Source: Ianthella basta
Taxonomy: Eukaryota > Porifera > Demospongiae > Verongiida > Ianthellidae
DNA: 64,000 nucleotides
Direction of reading: 5' to 3'
NCBI GenBank assembly: GCA_964019415.1
Contig: OZ025869.1
Coordinates: 9,394,214 to 9,458,213 of the forward strand
Shown: piece after piece, positions 22,571-33,284 of the stretch
How the letters are laid out: each line of letters opens with the position of its first letter
How positions within the stretch are numbered: position 1 is the first letter of the stretch
Translations under genes and position numbers: made by a program
The notes under the pieces: generated by a model
What the model saw: only the letters and a program-made list of their open reading frames with translations
The model's database searches: none
What the model was told of the DNA's origin: nothing

Positions 22571-22884
22571 TTCCTATAGCTCTTCAAGACATCTCACTGG
22601 CCTTAGCTATTGTATGTTATCTACATAGCCAATGGCAAAACATTCCAACCACCATGACTGGGCTGTATGGACAATTTCTGATGATCACCTTGATAGAATT
22701 TGTCAAAAGAAACCCAGAACGTGTTGAAGGCCGAGAATTCATACTGAATGATATGGAGACTCTTTTGAGAGACCTTCCCATCCCTACTGCATCCAGGTTC
22801 ACCTTGTAGTCATTTGGGTGCAGTAGCAGAACTGGAATTAAAAAGGTATTCTTCAGGACAGTTTTGTGTTTGACAGCAGCAATG

Positions 22885-23098
22885 AAATAGTGCTGCAGTT
22901 TCCTATAGGATGTGATGGTTACAGGATACTGCACTGCATCATGATCACTGATAACTGATGTACAAAGTGGAATTCCTGCACGTGACCTTGCAGGAGTTCA
23001 TGGCAGCCCTCTTTGTTGCCAGCAAGAGCAACAGAGGGGCAAGCTAAATTCTGGATAAAACACCTTCCAATTCATTACAAGGAGTATAGCAGTATGAA
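22885..23098 (+). repeat. About 215-bp direct repeat, copy B
   Basis: Second copy of the block at 22,018-22,237 with scattered substitutions and one small deletion. Confidence 0.85.
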
Positions 23099-23099
23099 G

Positions 23100-24430
23100 C
23101 CAACTTGCCACAGCTATAGCAGTTGGTTGACTGTACACTTCGTCCAGAGAAAAATCAGTGGCTTAAAAGTTCATTTGGGGCACTGTCTCCAGTTTCAAAC
23201 AGAAATCTCAACAATCACACCAAGATGCATACTTCACCAGTTCATAGATCACTAGAGGGCAAACATCTTCCGGTGGGTATAGGGCACATTAAACTTCATG
23301 TCAATCTTCATTTAACACCTTTGCTTGCGAGATATGGAATTTATATAGATTTCCGGTGTGCTGCAAGTCCTGTTCATTCATGCGTCTATGCTTCGAACTA
23401 TTATCCAAACAGTGAGTAGTAGAGTTCCAAGGCTTCACCAATTCCTCTAATGAATATTCCTTTGGGATAATCCAACGCTCATCACCCTGACAAATCTTTC
23501 CAGACACATTGGGCAGAAGAGGTAATCACTGGGAATATTACGCCAACCAGCCTTCTACACCAAAGGTAGGTGTCTCAGGAGGCTGGGGGGCATCAAGCCC
23601 TATTAATGGCAACCAGTGGTCACAGTCTTCGTCGTCCTACAAAGATAGTAGCAACAAACAGCTGCTTTGCCCTAGTTGGGGCTCACCGTTGTGGCATACT
23701 GGTGGATGGTAGGATGACTAGCTACTCTTGTATCCACCACCAATGAAACACTTGTGGTTTCAGCAAGGACGAATACTAATGGGGAAGGATGTAAGTCATC
23801 ATCTATCCCACTTGATGGCAACATCAAAGGAATCTAGTGTACGCTAAAGTAGTTGTCACCCAGCAACAACTTAGTTATCACCCGGTGATAACACCTGTCA
23901 CCTTATGATAACTGAAAAACATTAGCCAAAAAGTAGGTGATAATTGTCACCTATTGATATAACTATCACCTTTTGACCTTTAGTTGTCACCCTGACATGC
24001 AAGGTTGATGTTCCCCTGATGTATACTTCAGTCGTTTGTATGTACAACTCATGCTCCTCCTTGCCCCGACCAAGTGATACATGCTTGGGTGTTCCTTCTG
24101 ATTGTGCCACTTGAAACTAAGTATGACACCAATTGCAAGGTTGCCCTTTGTGAGCAAGCACTGAAGCACTGTTCACTGACCCATGTTAAAGTGTAATGGC
24201 AGCAGTGACATAGATTTGTTCCATTTTTAATGGTTTCATGTACTGTAGGGTGCTCGTGTGAGTGTAACACAAATTCAGGACTGAATAAGTTAGCTAATAG
24301 AGACTTTTAGATCAATGTTTATGCTGAACGTTGACGTCAATAAATGTCATTAAACATTACATGACCTTAAAAAACACAACGTTCAACGTTGAAATTCCAG
24401 CGTACAGCACGTAAGTACATAGATTTCTGT
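23100..24430. other. Unassigned stretch with gtcacc-rich palindromes
   Basis: No recognisable protein on either strand. Around 23,852-23,995 many gttgtcacc, ggtgataa and tatcacc strings alternate in both orientations, which looks like a decayed MITE. Around 24,330-24,400 gaacgttgacgtcaa and caacgttcaacgttg form another palindromic cluster. Confidence 0.4.
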
Positions 24431-24431
24431 G

Positions 24432-25016
24432 TACAGTGGAACCCCGCCTTGCGGACACCCCTGAAAAGCGGACACCTCGATTATGCGGACACTTTCTAAA
24501 GTCCCAACGATTGGCCTTATGCTACCTGTATAAAGTTCTCCTTGAAATGCAGACACCCCGTTATTCCGTATTGCGGACAGCGCCCTGTGCAGAGCCCTAT
24601 ACAACTCTGTATAAAACTCACCTGATAATCCGGACATCTCAATCAGCTGCCAGTAAATGGTTGCTCCCTGATTTGCACCGCTTCCTCTGAGTTTGACAAG
24701 TGACAAGAACAGTACAGAAGTAAGCGAGTGCCGCAAATCGTCTATACTAAGAGGTTTGAAAGTGTCTTTAACACGGGAAAGTTCAGTGCAAACAGCTACC
24801 CTTTAGAATCGTCTTCAGAAATGGTGCGTGAGTCGAGTACTCGAGCGAACCACCTCTACCTTTACAAATTCGTCTTATTTTGATACTTTGTCATGCATAC
24901 TACATGATTGTTTTAACATATGAGCATACAATCGTACCTCTGAAATGCGGACACCCCTATAATCAGGATACTTCTCTTGTTCCCAAGGGTGTCCGCATTA
25001 TTGAGGGTCCACTGTA
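24432..25016. mobile_element. Tigger/pogo-type MITE with TA target sites
   Basis: The left end tacagtggaaccccgccttg and right end gagggtccactgta are imperfect inverted complements, followed inside by repeated cggacacc / ggtgtccg units. TA flanks both ends, as expected for Tc1/mariner-pogo insertion. No transposase is readable in between, so it is a non-autonomous copy. Confidence 0.75.
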
Positions 25017-25138
25017 TGACATTTCCGTTGCCTCTTCTTCTCTAACAGGATCGTTCTTTCAACGTTTGTTCAGTTTAAATTTTTAGCTTGACATATCGTT
25101 CTCAAATCTACAGTGTTAACAAGTCAGCTTTTAAAGTC

Positions 25139-26140
25139 ATGCCTAGATTCTGCTACAAGATGCATCACGACCTCGCACTAGCTACAGAGACAGCTTCTAG
25201 AAGGCCCAATAGGCCTACTGATTGGGACGCCATTGCTGACAAACTGTCAGAGCAGTTTTCGAAACTGGGGAATCCCATTCAATTGAAGGGCATAAGTTGT
25301 CGGGAACAGCTAGACCTTTTGTCAAGGAGGTATGTTGATGAAGACAAGAAGTCTCTAAAAAGGTGAGTTTGCACAATGTTTTGAAGCTTTTGGACTGTGC
25401 CTGATATTAGGTAGTAATGTCTGTTTGATTCTTAGGTTGGGAACCAAAGAGGAATACTCAGAATTATCATAACTCCTTGAAGACATTTTGTCATACCAGA
25501 AGGATTTCGAAGCACTTCGGGAGGAAGAGAAAAAGAGGGAGAAGCCAAAGAAAGAGAACGAAAGTAAGCAGGATGAAATGATGAGACAAGCAGCAATGGA
25601 AGGCAGAGCAAGTATGTATGTAATTTATGCAATTAAATGTTTTATGTATCATGCATCTTCGTATTACATTTACACGGGGGAAGTTGTCTACCGATTCAGA
25701 TGAGGATGCAGATCCTGATGGCTCCTCTGTAGACTCTGGTAGCTCCAGCAAAAGGATGAAACTTTATAAATCAGGTGATTTTTCTTGAGCATTTACTTTT
25801 TCGGTTTAATGAATATAATTTTAGTTCCATGAATATGACATGTTCTTATGCAGACAAGCGGGCTACAAAACAGTCTGCTGTGGAGGTATTGGAAGCAAAG
25901 CATTCCCGGAAAGCTGATTTGAAAGAAAAAGAGCTTCAGCTGAAGGAGAAGGAGCTTGAGATTCAGGAGAAGAAGATGGAATTGGAAGAAGAGAGAAGGA
26001 AAAGACTACAGATGGAAGAAGAGAAACAAAAGTTAGAGTTGGAGGAGAGGCGTGCATTTCTGGAACTGTTGCGAAAAAATGTAAACTTTTTGCCTGATTA
26101 TGTAATCAAGGTTTATCAATCAATCAATCATTATTAAAGT
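25139..26140 (+). pseudogene. Harbinger-type MYB/MADF-like accessory protein, one nonsense codon
   Basis: Paralogue of the minus-strand gene at 30,870-32,806. Exon 1 (about 25,139-25,363) reads MPRFCYKMHHDLALATETAS, then RPTDWDAIADKL, a trihelix/MYB-like DNA-binding domain. The next exon (from 25,434) reads LGTKEEYSELS, then a TAA where the paralogue has Gln (ELSQLLEDI), then LLEDILSYQKDFEALREEEK. Further exons hold an acidic Ser/Asp stretch (DEDADPDGSSVDSGSSS) and a coiled coil of Lys/Glu repeats (25,855-26,085) ending LLRKNVNF. In Harbinger transposons such proteins bind element ends and help transposase into the nucleus. No transposase was seen next to this copy. Confidence 0.7.
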
Positions 26141-26350
26141 GCACCATGCCCATTGCACTAGTGCACAGATTGGCCCCATGCAGCACTTACACATAAGCAA
26201 AGTACTAATGAACCTGCATATATACATAAAATGATAGAAAACAGTTCATAGTTGTGACATGCAGCAGACAGCAGGGACGCAGTGGGATCCTGGGTACTGC
26301 CCTTGTCACTGTGTTGTCTCATCCAGGCCTCCAGTAGTACTAATCTATAT

Positions 26351-26949
26351 ATACCGTATAGTTTCTAATATAGGCGCCCTTTAAAAATAATTCCAGCGCT
26401 GAAAGGGGCTTCCTATTAGAACGGCCAAAAATATGCAATGACCAAGGGGCGCTTCAATTAGAAGGGCGCCTAGCACGTGTATTAGAGCAGAATAGTACTT
26501 TTGAGCGCCTGCGTACAGAACAGCGCGCTGCTTTTGTTTTGCGGTCTATTAACACTAACTGGACTTGGCACTTGTGGGCTCCTTGCTATCAGCAAATACA
26601 GGTGCCACCTGGACGTCTTCTTCATCAGCCTGCGCCACTCGGTTCCAGTGGGTGCTTCCTTTGTCTCCCCACTGGTCGCTTGACCCACTTAACCATCTTC
26701 TTCCCACGTTCTGTGGACATAAATGAAGCAGCGACGTGGTTGAAGTATTCCATCAGGGCCGTCATTTCGCTGTCTCACATTCAGCACATGTGGTATAGTG
26801 CAGAGTAATATATTCTGCTCCAATAATTTAGGTGCCACCTGATATTATTTCCAATGCCCAAGGGCGCTTACAATTGGAACCGAAAATAAGGGTACGCCTT
26901 AGGGGGCGCTTTAATTGGGGCAGCATTTATATTAGAAATTATACGGTAT
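26351..26949. mobile_element. About 600-bp MITE with taccgtata ends
   Basis: The left end ataccgtatagtttctaata and right end tattagaaattatacggtat are imperfect inverted complements; inside them ggcgccc / gggcgc strings repeat inverted. No transposase was recognised between the ends. Confidence 0.75.
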
Positions 26950-26964
26950 AAAGAGAAGTGCAAA

Positions 26965-27375
26965 ACGGTTGTCCGTGAAGTTCTCCTATGAGCGGCCACC
27001 AATAGAGACCAAACTTTCCCAGATTATGGATGCCACACCCGGTCTCGATCTAAGGGGGGCGACTTGTGCAAAGAAGCTCCTGCTGAGGAGTGCGCAGCGA
27101 AAACCTCGAAATTGACCGTCCGCCATCTTGGATCTACAGAGTAAATATACGGTTTTCCAGGCATGCTCCTATGCTACCAATACAAAAGAAGAGCCCCAAC
27201 CGTTGTCCACGAACTCCTCCCACGAGCATCAACGAATAGCACCCAAACGTTCTCATCTGTCTCACTCTGTACCCCATCTCAATATAAGGTGGTAGACATG
27301 CTGAAATAAGCTGCTGCCAAGGAGCGTGCAGCAAAACCCAGGATGAACTGACTGTCAGCCATCTTGGATCTTGGA
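26965..27375 (+). repeat. Diverged tandem duplication, unit about 210 bp
   Basis: 26,965-27,140 and 27,185-27,375 share the order cggttgtccgtgaa / ccgttgtccacgaa, ccaccaatagagacc / catcaacgaatagcacc, ggagtgcgcagcgaaaacc / ggagcgtgcagcaaaaccc and gccatcttggatct. It is an old tandem copy, non-coding. Confidence 0.7.
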
Positions 27376-27394
27376 AGAAAGTATGCCGTATCCT

Positions 27395-27596
27395 AGGTGT
27401 TTGCGTTGTTTTGCCATGTCGATCAACAAAGCCCAAGGCCAAAGTTTGAAAGTCAATGGGCTATACCTTGAACCACCCTGCTTTGCTCATGGTCATTGCT
27501 ATGTGGGTTGCTCAAGAGTTGTCTGTCCTTAACAAGCTCTTTATTTATGCACCTGGTGGTGAGACCAGGAATGTTGTTTATAGAGAAGTACTATAG
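27395..27596 (+). pseudogene. Helitron PIF1-type helicase C-terminal remnant
   Basis: The frame at 27,410 reads FAMSINKAQGQSLKVNGLYL, then PCFAHGHCYVGCSRV, a stop, and after a one-base shift NKLFIYAPGGETRNVVYREVL and a stop. This is the conserved C-terminal block of Helitron Rep/Hel proteins (superfamily 1 helicase motifs V-VI). Only this tail remains. Confidence 0.8.
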
Positions 27597-28006
27597 CTAT
27601 AAACATCAGCATGTAGCTACACAGTAACATCTATTGATGTCTTTGTACGCATAGAGCTTTCCTTTGTACATATAATTATAGCATTCCTTTGTACATTATA
27701 TAGCTTCCTACTGCAGAAAATCTGCATTCATACACACAGGAACCATCAGCTTCTTACAACTATCCATTGTTTGTCTACGGTGATATTCCATGTAAATTGC
27801 ATGCACACATGGTAGGTCGGCCACACTGACATCACCAGGCCAGCCTGGACTATTCTTTGCCAGAGCATACATGACCAGCCAGTGCATTACTAGCTGGGGC
27901 CTGAATAGCAATGGCATTACCAGCCTGTGTCCGACTAGCTGGCATACACCAAGCACGTGGAGACCCGCCCTTTGGGTGGGTCTGTCCACTAGTATTCTCA
28001 GTGATT
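27597..28006. other. Spacer between Helitron remnant and Harbinger element
   Basis: No gene seen. It includes short local repeats (gcattcctttgtacat twice near 27,660-27,690; ccagcctg/ccagctg clusters near 27,840-27,950). Confidence 0.35.
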
Positions 28007-28090
28007 AGAGAGTTTAAGATTTCCATATATTTGCACTAACGGCTGACGTCAAGGTCACGTTTCCGCGAGCTGTCACGTATTCGTTAGTTT

Positions 28091-28980
28091 ACGTTACGCA
28101 TGTGGGACATGACCGCTGCTAGCCCAATTTGTTTATTTTAGCGTGAACCGTGCGGTTTCATCACATTCTTCGGCGTTACCGTGGTTACGCATGTGACAGC
28201 ATGTGATGTGCGCGTGATTCGCAAGACGAATTGTACAACAATGCGTAAATCGAAGCACAAATCTGCTTTAATCGTGAATCTAGTCGTTTCTGCTGGCAGC
28301 TAGATGTTTACGCATGGCTTTAATACGGTTACGCTGTCATTCGCCGAAGCTCCACTCCAAGTGTTACGACATTTTAACAGTGTGTCACGGGGAGGTCACG
28401 TGACAATGGCTGCCAGTGAAGCTGGCAACGAGTCTTCTCAGCAAATCTTCGTGTGGCAAGTGAGCTTGTGGCACTGACGCGCGACGAAGGTTGATTACGA
28501 AAGGCAAGAAATAGATTTAACTTTTCCATGTGAGCGCTTTTGATCAGATGCTTCTGCGAAGAGTTATAAAGTGCGCAACCTTTGGGGGGTGGGAGAGAAG
28601 TTACGTTTATCGATGTAACTTTGCAGCGGATTTAGTTAAGAAAAGCGCTCACATGGAAAAGTTAGAGTGATTGATTGCCTATTGGCCCATACCCTTCGTT
28701 TCTAATTCAGTCTCTTTCTCACTTGCCACAACGACGATTTGTGCTATTGTACCGTAGTCACTAACGACGATATATCTCGAAAAAGAGAACGATTATTCAC
28801 TATTTGTAAGCACACGTTTGTAGTACAAGGACAGGGGTTCAGATTGATGCCAAGTTCGCACAATTCGGGCCCAATCTGGCAGAGAAAGGGAAGACAATAC
28901 GGAAGGTCAAAATCGACCCGCACGGAAGCCATATGTTTACATATGGACATGTCCCACATGCATAAGATGGACGCTTACTG
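28091..28980. repeat. Module A: diverged copy of the 56.1-57.1 kb segment
   Basis: It shares with 56,101-57,040, in the same order: catgtgggacatg at its left edge, gcatgtgatgtgcgcgtgatt, a central MITE, gaaggtcaaaatcg, gtttacat and, at its right edge, ggacatgtcccacatg. On the minus strand the right edge encodes ACGTCP as in the zinc-binding ORF of the other copy, but the frame is broken. Confidence 0.65.
28518..28664. mobile_element. 147-bp MITE nested in module A
   Basis: Terminal inverted repeats taacttttccatgtgagcgc(tttt) at 28,518-28,541 and its exact complement at 28,641-28,664. Same family as 56,579-56,729. Confidence 0.88.
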
Positions 28981-29158
28981 CAGGAAGTGCTGAGGCCAAC
29001 ATGGCGGCGACAGGAAGCCGAAACTACAGCTAGCACAGCCCAATCATCGGGTCCAAGGTTACTGTGTGCTAGGAATCAGTTGCGCCCAGCCTGTGTGAGT
29101 CGAGCAACTACTATGCGACTGTCTACCTGCCTTCAAGGTGACAGGAAAGTGAAGGAAC

Positions 29159-30690
29159 ATGGCAGCGGAACGAAAGTGAGTATACCATGAGCTGTAACTG
29201 CGCAGTTAGCTATATTCTGGGCTGTAGCTGCGTAGTTATAGCGCAGGCACTCTAACCTTCGTACATACAGCCACTGATGGATGATTTCATATTATACGTA
29301 TTTTGGCTATGTAGCTACTATGTGGCCAATAATCTACTGATGATTTGTTTTATCTCATGTATAGCCGCAACGTCAGGGAACTGTTGGATATGCTTCTTTA
29401 TGACGATAGCAGCTCTGACAATTCGTCAAGTGATGAAGATGACCTGTTTGTCTTGCTTGTGGAGTTGGCCTTTGCTCCTAAAGTGAAACTTGGAGCACGC
29501 ATAAATGTGCACGACATTGCTGATAGTGAATGTGAACAGATGTTTAGGTATGCATATTTAAGAAAACTGCTTGTGCAGGCTTTTAGTAGTATGCCATACC
29601 ACCATGACTATTACAGTATATATATGCAATACCATGTTTCACAAATTTCTGAAGGATGACCTTGTTCGTCTTGGTAGTGCCTTGCAGCTACTTCCAACAT
29701 ATGTGTGCCGTAATGGCACCAGTGCCTCTGGAATGGAAGCTTTGCTTATTTTGCTTCAGAGACTAGCGTACCCAAACAGATGGAGTGACCTTGTTCCTCT
29801 GTTTGGAAGAGCTGTGCCAGAGCTAAGTGTCATTTTCAGTGAGGTGAGCTAGCTAAATCATTCCAAGGCATTGTAAAATTATGTGAGCTTTACTCTCTTC
29901 TGTACGTTTAACTCTACTTTAGATAATGGATGACATTCACTCTCGATTCAGCCATTTGCTGACGTCATTAGATCTGGTTTGGTTGGATCTTGACGTTTTC
30001 TCTGCAGCCATACAAGCTAGAGGTGCTCCACTGCACCAGTGCTGGGGGTTCATTGACGGTACCATTCGACCAATAGCACGACCAACTCGAAATCAACGGA
30101 TTATGTATAGTGGGCACAAGAGGACCCACTGTATAAAGTTTCAGGTATGTACAAGTCATGCAATGCACTTATGTTTCTTGACTTAACGATATGATTTCGT
30201 ATACCTTTAATTTATTCATGCAGTCAGTGGAGACTCCCAATGGTCTCATTGCTAACATGTATGGGCCCGTGGATGGAAGACAGCATGATGCCTTCATACT
30301 GGGAATGAGTGGGCTGTTAGATCAGTTGAGGAATTTCAATTTACCGAATGGGGAGCCTTATGTCATTTACGGTGACCCTGTGTATGGTCTATCGCAGAAC
30401 ATCTTGGCCCCTTTTCGTGGTGCAGTGTTAACTAGACAGCAGCAGGAGTTTAACAAGGCAATGAGCAGAGTGCGAATTAGTGTAGAATGGGGATTTGGCA
30501 AAATGTCAATATTTTACCTTCCTTGATTTCAAGAACAACAACAAAGTTCTTTTGCAGCCAGTTGGCAAATACTTTGTAGTGGCATCACTGTTGATTAACT
30601 GCCACACGTGCTTGTATGGTTCCCTCACCAGCACCCATTTTGATGTAAGCCCTCCCTCACTTGAAACCTATTTATCTAATCAACTGTAGT
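29159..30690 (+). CDS. Harbinger transposase (DDE, spliced, one frameshift)
   Basis: Cuts and joins the ends of its element. Likely exons: 29,159-29,175 (MAAERK), 29,365-29,547 (RNVRELLDMLLYDDSSSDN), about 29,625-29,843 (FLKDDLVRLGSALQLLP, then the HTH-like SGMEALLILLQRLAYP), 29,923-30,144 and 30,224 onward. Donors gtgagt, gtatgc, gtgagc, gtatgt and matching AGs are visible; the exon 2/3 acceptor is unsure. Catalytic acids are kept: D in HQCWGFIDGTIRPIARP, D in YVIYGDPVYGLS, E in VRISVEWGFGK. Just after that Glu a one-base change near 30,505 throws the frame; the next frame continues QYFTFLDFKNNNKVLLQPVG to YLSNQL. With one repair-size lesion it is a near-intact, recently active copy. No signal peptide; it acts in the nucleus. 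Confidence 0.85.
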
Positions 30691-31085
30691 TTTTCCAGAT
30701 TTCTCGTTACATTTGTCTTTGACAATTTATTATTTGGCTGTAATGATTACTTTAATTAAGAAGCAATATTAAGCAAAGGAAAGAAAATACAAGCATGCAA
30801 TGCAAGGGAAAGTATATAGTTTTGTAATAAAAATATTATGTACATCAATGAGTTCTCCCTACTATATAGCTATAGATGCTTCTTCAAAAGGTCCAGCATT
30901 GACTGCCGCTCCTCCAGCTCCAACTCCAGTCGCTGCTTCCTCTCCTCTTGTTCTTGCTCTAACTTCCGTCTTTGTAAATCCAATTCTATCTTCTTCAGTT
31001 CTAATTCCTTCTCCCTCAGCTCAGCTTTCCTTTCGAACTTTCTCTCCAGCACTTGAATTGCCGACGCTTTGCTGTACTTTTTTGT

Positions 31086-31791
31086 AAAGTTGCACCAATA
31101 ATCAGATCGGCAATCGGTATCGGCCGATATTGGGTCTCTGTAACCTTATCGGTAATCGTTTTTTTCCTTCATCCCCTACCGATTATGTCACGTTTGCGAG
31201 TAAAGTGTTATGTCGAGTGGCTACGTTGTTGCAGCGTTTGCCGTTGGTTTGTTCTGGGTCTGCGGTGCATGGAATCGCCAGGAAGAAAGATTCACCAGCA
31301 TGGGACTACTTCGCTGTCGACGAGGGCCTCAACTTCGTAGTGTGCCAGGCCTGCAACAAGAAGGAATCCGCGTAGCGGTAGGAATTGCGTGCGCGAGTTA
31401 TATTATGGGCCGATTATACAAATTTGGTGCAGCATCTGAAGGACAAGCACGCTCAACTACACAGAGAGTTTCAACAAGATAGTTGAGGTGCAGTCCAGCG
31501 CCTTTCTGGCAAATATCACTTCGAGCCTGAAAGTGAAGATCACATATGAATCTGTAGGCTAAGCTGTATTAGTGATGCGCGCACACAGCATATTCACGGG
31601 AGAACTGGTGAGATGATTGCACTCGATTATTGTCAGCCGTTCTCTGTGGCTGAGGACCAGGGCTTCAGGCAATAGATCATAGAAACCAAGGTACACATTG
31701 TGAAGCAAAAATCGGAATATCGGATCGGTATTGGCACTTAAGGATCGGAAATCGGATAATCGGTTAAAACCTATATCGGTGCAACTCTACT
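31086..31791. mobile_element. hAT-type non-autonomous element carrying a BED zinc finger
   Basis: The ends agttgcacca..atc and gatataggttttaacc on the complementary side read as gttgcaccgatat-type inverted repeats, with subterminal gatcgg, atcggtat and cggccgat boxes repeated near both ends. The string acttttttgt lies on both flanks and covers the 8-bp duplication expected for hAT. Inside, 31,278-31,375 reads SPAWDYFAVDEGLNFVVCQ then ACNKK, and about 31,425 reads LVQHLKDKHAQLH in another frame: a BED finger with its two Cys and two His. No transposase core remains. Confidence 0.75.
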
Positions 31792-32361
31792 TTTTTGTGG
31801 AAGTGCTGCTTTTTTCTGAAAAGAAGTGAATTGCAAAATTTAAGTAGAAATATCAGATAACACATGTACATTCAATCTGACACACCTTTCCCCTACTTAG
31901 AAGGTGGAGGATTGTCTTCGACATCTTCCTCTTCATCTAGATCCACCAGTGAGGAAGCAGATGAGGTGCGGGAATGGCCTAAGCTAGGAACCGGGGAGTC
32001 GCACTCCCACTGCCGCTTTCGCTCTAGAAAAAGAGAAGCAAAATATATTATTCTAAGGAATTCAGAATACAATGCATGCATGACAATATTCAAACATACT
32101 GGCCATTCCTTCCATGGCTGCTCGTCTCATGTCCTCTGCCTTTCTTTTGTCATCAGCTTCCTTCTTTTTCTTCTCATCCTTCTCCTTTGCCTTCAGCTCC
32201 TCAAAGTCCCTCATATATGAGGATATGTCTTCGAGGAGTTGTGACAGCTCATCATATTCCTCTTCAGTTCCAAATCTATATTTTGGCATACAAATTGTAG
32301 TGATGACTGAACATAATGTAACATTTCTTATAGCAGTATTTAATTACTACGCACACACAAC

Positions 32362-32572
32362 AAACACCTATACACACTTAACCAACACCAATACACACTC
32401 AACCAACACCAATACACACTCAACCAACACCAATACACACTCAACCAACACCTATACACACTCAACCAACACCAATATACACTCAACCAACACCTATACA
32501 CACTCAATTACCCAACACCTATACACACACAACCAACACTCATGCACACAACCAACACCTATGCACAGATAA
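32362..32572 (+). repeat. 20-bp minisatellite (aaccaacacc..acacactc)
   Basis: About ten units of 20 bp, each close to caaccaacaccaatacacact, becoming irregular toward 32,570. It lies in an intron of the MYB-like gene. Not CRISPR: no distinct spacers. Confidence 0.9.
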
Positions 32573-33284
32573 CAACCCACCTCTTCAAGCTTCTAGCATC
32601 CTCTGACCGGTATTTTGTAATAAGCAGCTGCAATCGGTCTTTGCACGCCCTGCCCTTCAACTCCACCTTCCTGTCTTCAGTGGAAAAGTCATTATGAGCG
32701 TATCAGCAATGGCTTCCCAGTCTTGTGGCTTCTGCGGGCGATTCGCAGCAACTTCCCGAGCCAGAGCAATGTCATGTTGGGTGTCTGGCCATCTGAATGG
32801 TGCCATGATTCTGTGAAAGATAGCAAAAAGCAAGCAGCACACTACGCAATTGTATGCGAATATGTCGAACTACAACAAGCTGTTTTTTTAACCAGAAACG
32901 ATTTGTTCTAGAGTCAAGCAGTAGGTGAAACAGAAGCAGTAGAAGGGGGTGTAAAACAAGCTCAAACAAACAACCAACGATGTATTTCGTCTGCTCATAG
33001 GGGTAGGTACGTGCGTGGCTATTTAACTACCCGATAAGTGCGCAAACAGCTTTAAACCATACCCACTAGAAGCGCAAGATGCTATTAAACACAAACATAC
33101 TCACCAAACGCGAGGATCTTGAGGTTCAGCGAAGTCCCAGATGTTGTTACGGCTAGATATGGGTCTAGGCATCAAAAACGGCAACTTTTAACGTGAACGT
33201 GATGGCGGGGGGACCTCACGTGACTTCTAGCCGTCAGGCGTTACTTCCGGGTTAGAAAGAAATGGCGATCTTAAACTCCCTATT

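Larger units (their letters stand above)
30870..32806 (-). pseudogene. Harbinger MYB-like accessory gene, interrupted by a hAT insertion
   Basis: Read from 32,806: MAPFRWPDTQHDIALAREVA then RPQKPQDWEAIADTL (MYB/trihelix-like domain), a frame change near 32,690, then STEDRKVELKGRACKDRLQLL and RSEDARSLK to a donor near 32,580. The next exon (about 32,289-32,105) has YRFGTEEEYDELSQLLEDIS and a Lys/Glu coiled coil; then 32,040-31,893 with a Ser/acidic stretch (DLDEEEDVEDNPPPSK). The last exon is split by the hAT element at 31,086-31,791 and ends in the coiled coil LERKFERKAELREKELELKK to LDLLKKHL. Paralogue of 25,139-26,140, which lacks the frameshift but has a nonsense codon. Confidence 0.75.
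28004..33284 (+). mobile_element. Harbinger-superfamily DNA transposon with both ends and TSD
   Basis: Element 28,007-33,281 (5,275 bp). The left end agagagtttaagat and right end atcttaaactccct are inverted complements with one mismatch, and ATT lies outside both (28,004-28,006 and 33,282-33,284), matching the 3-bp duplications of PIF/Harbinger elements. Subterminal tgacg/cacgtga boxes also mirror each other. Inside: a DDE transposase on plus (29,159-30,690) and a MYB-like gene on minus (32,806-30,870), converging, the usual two-gene layout. It has been invaded by a hAT derivative (31,086-31,791) and holds a 0.9-kb segment near its left end related to 56.1-57.1 kb. Confidence 0.85.

Noticed and set aside
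22018..23098. LTR pair of a short retrotransposon
   Set aside because: No TG..CA ends, primer site or target duplication could be pointed to, and the enclosed pol piece is continuous with 20.6-21.5 kb.
32362..32572. CRISPR-like array of 20-bp units
   Set aside because: The units are contiguous without distinct spacers; it is a minisatellite in a eukaryotic intron.
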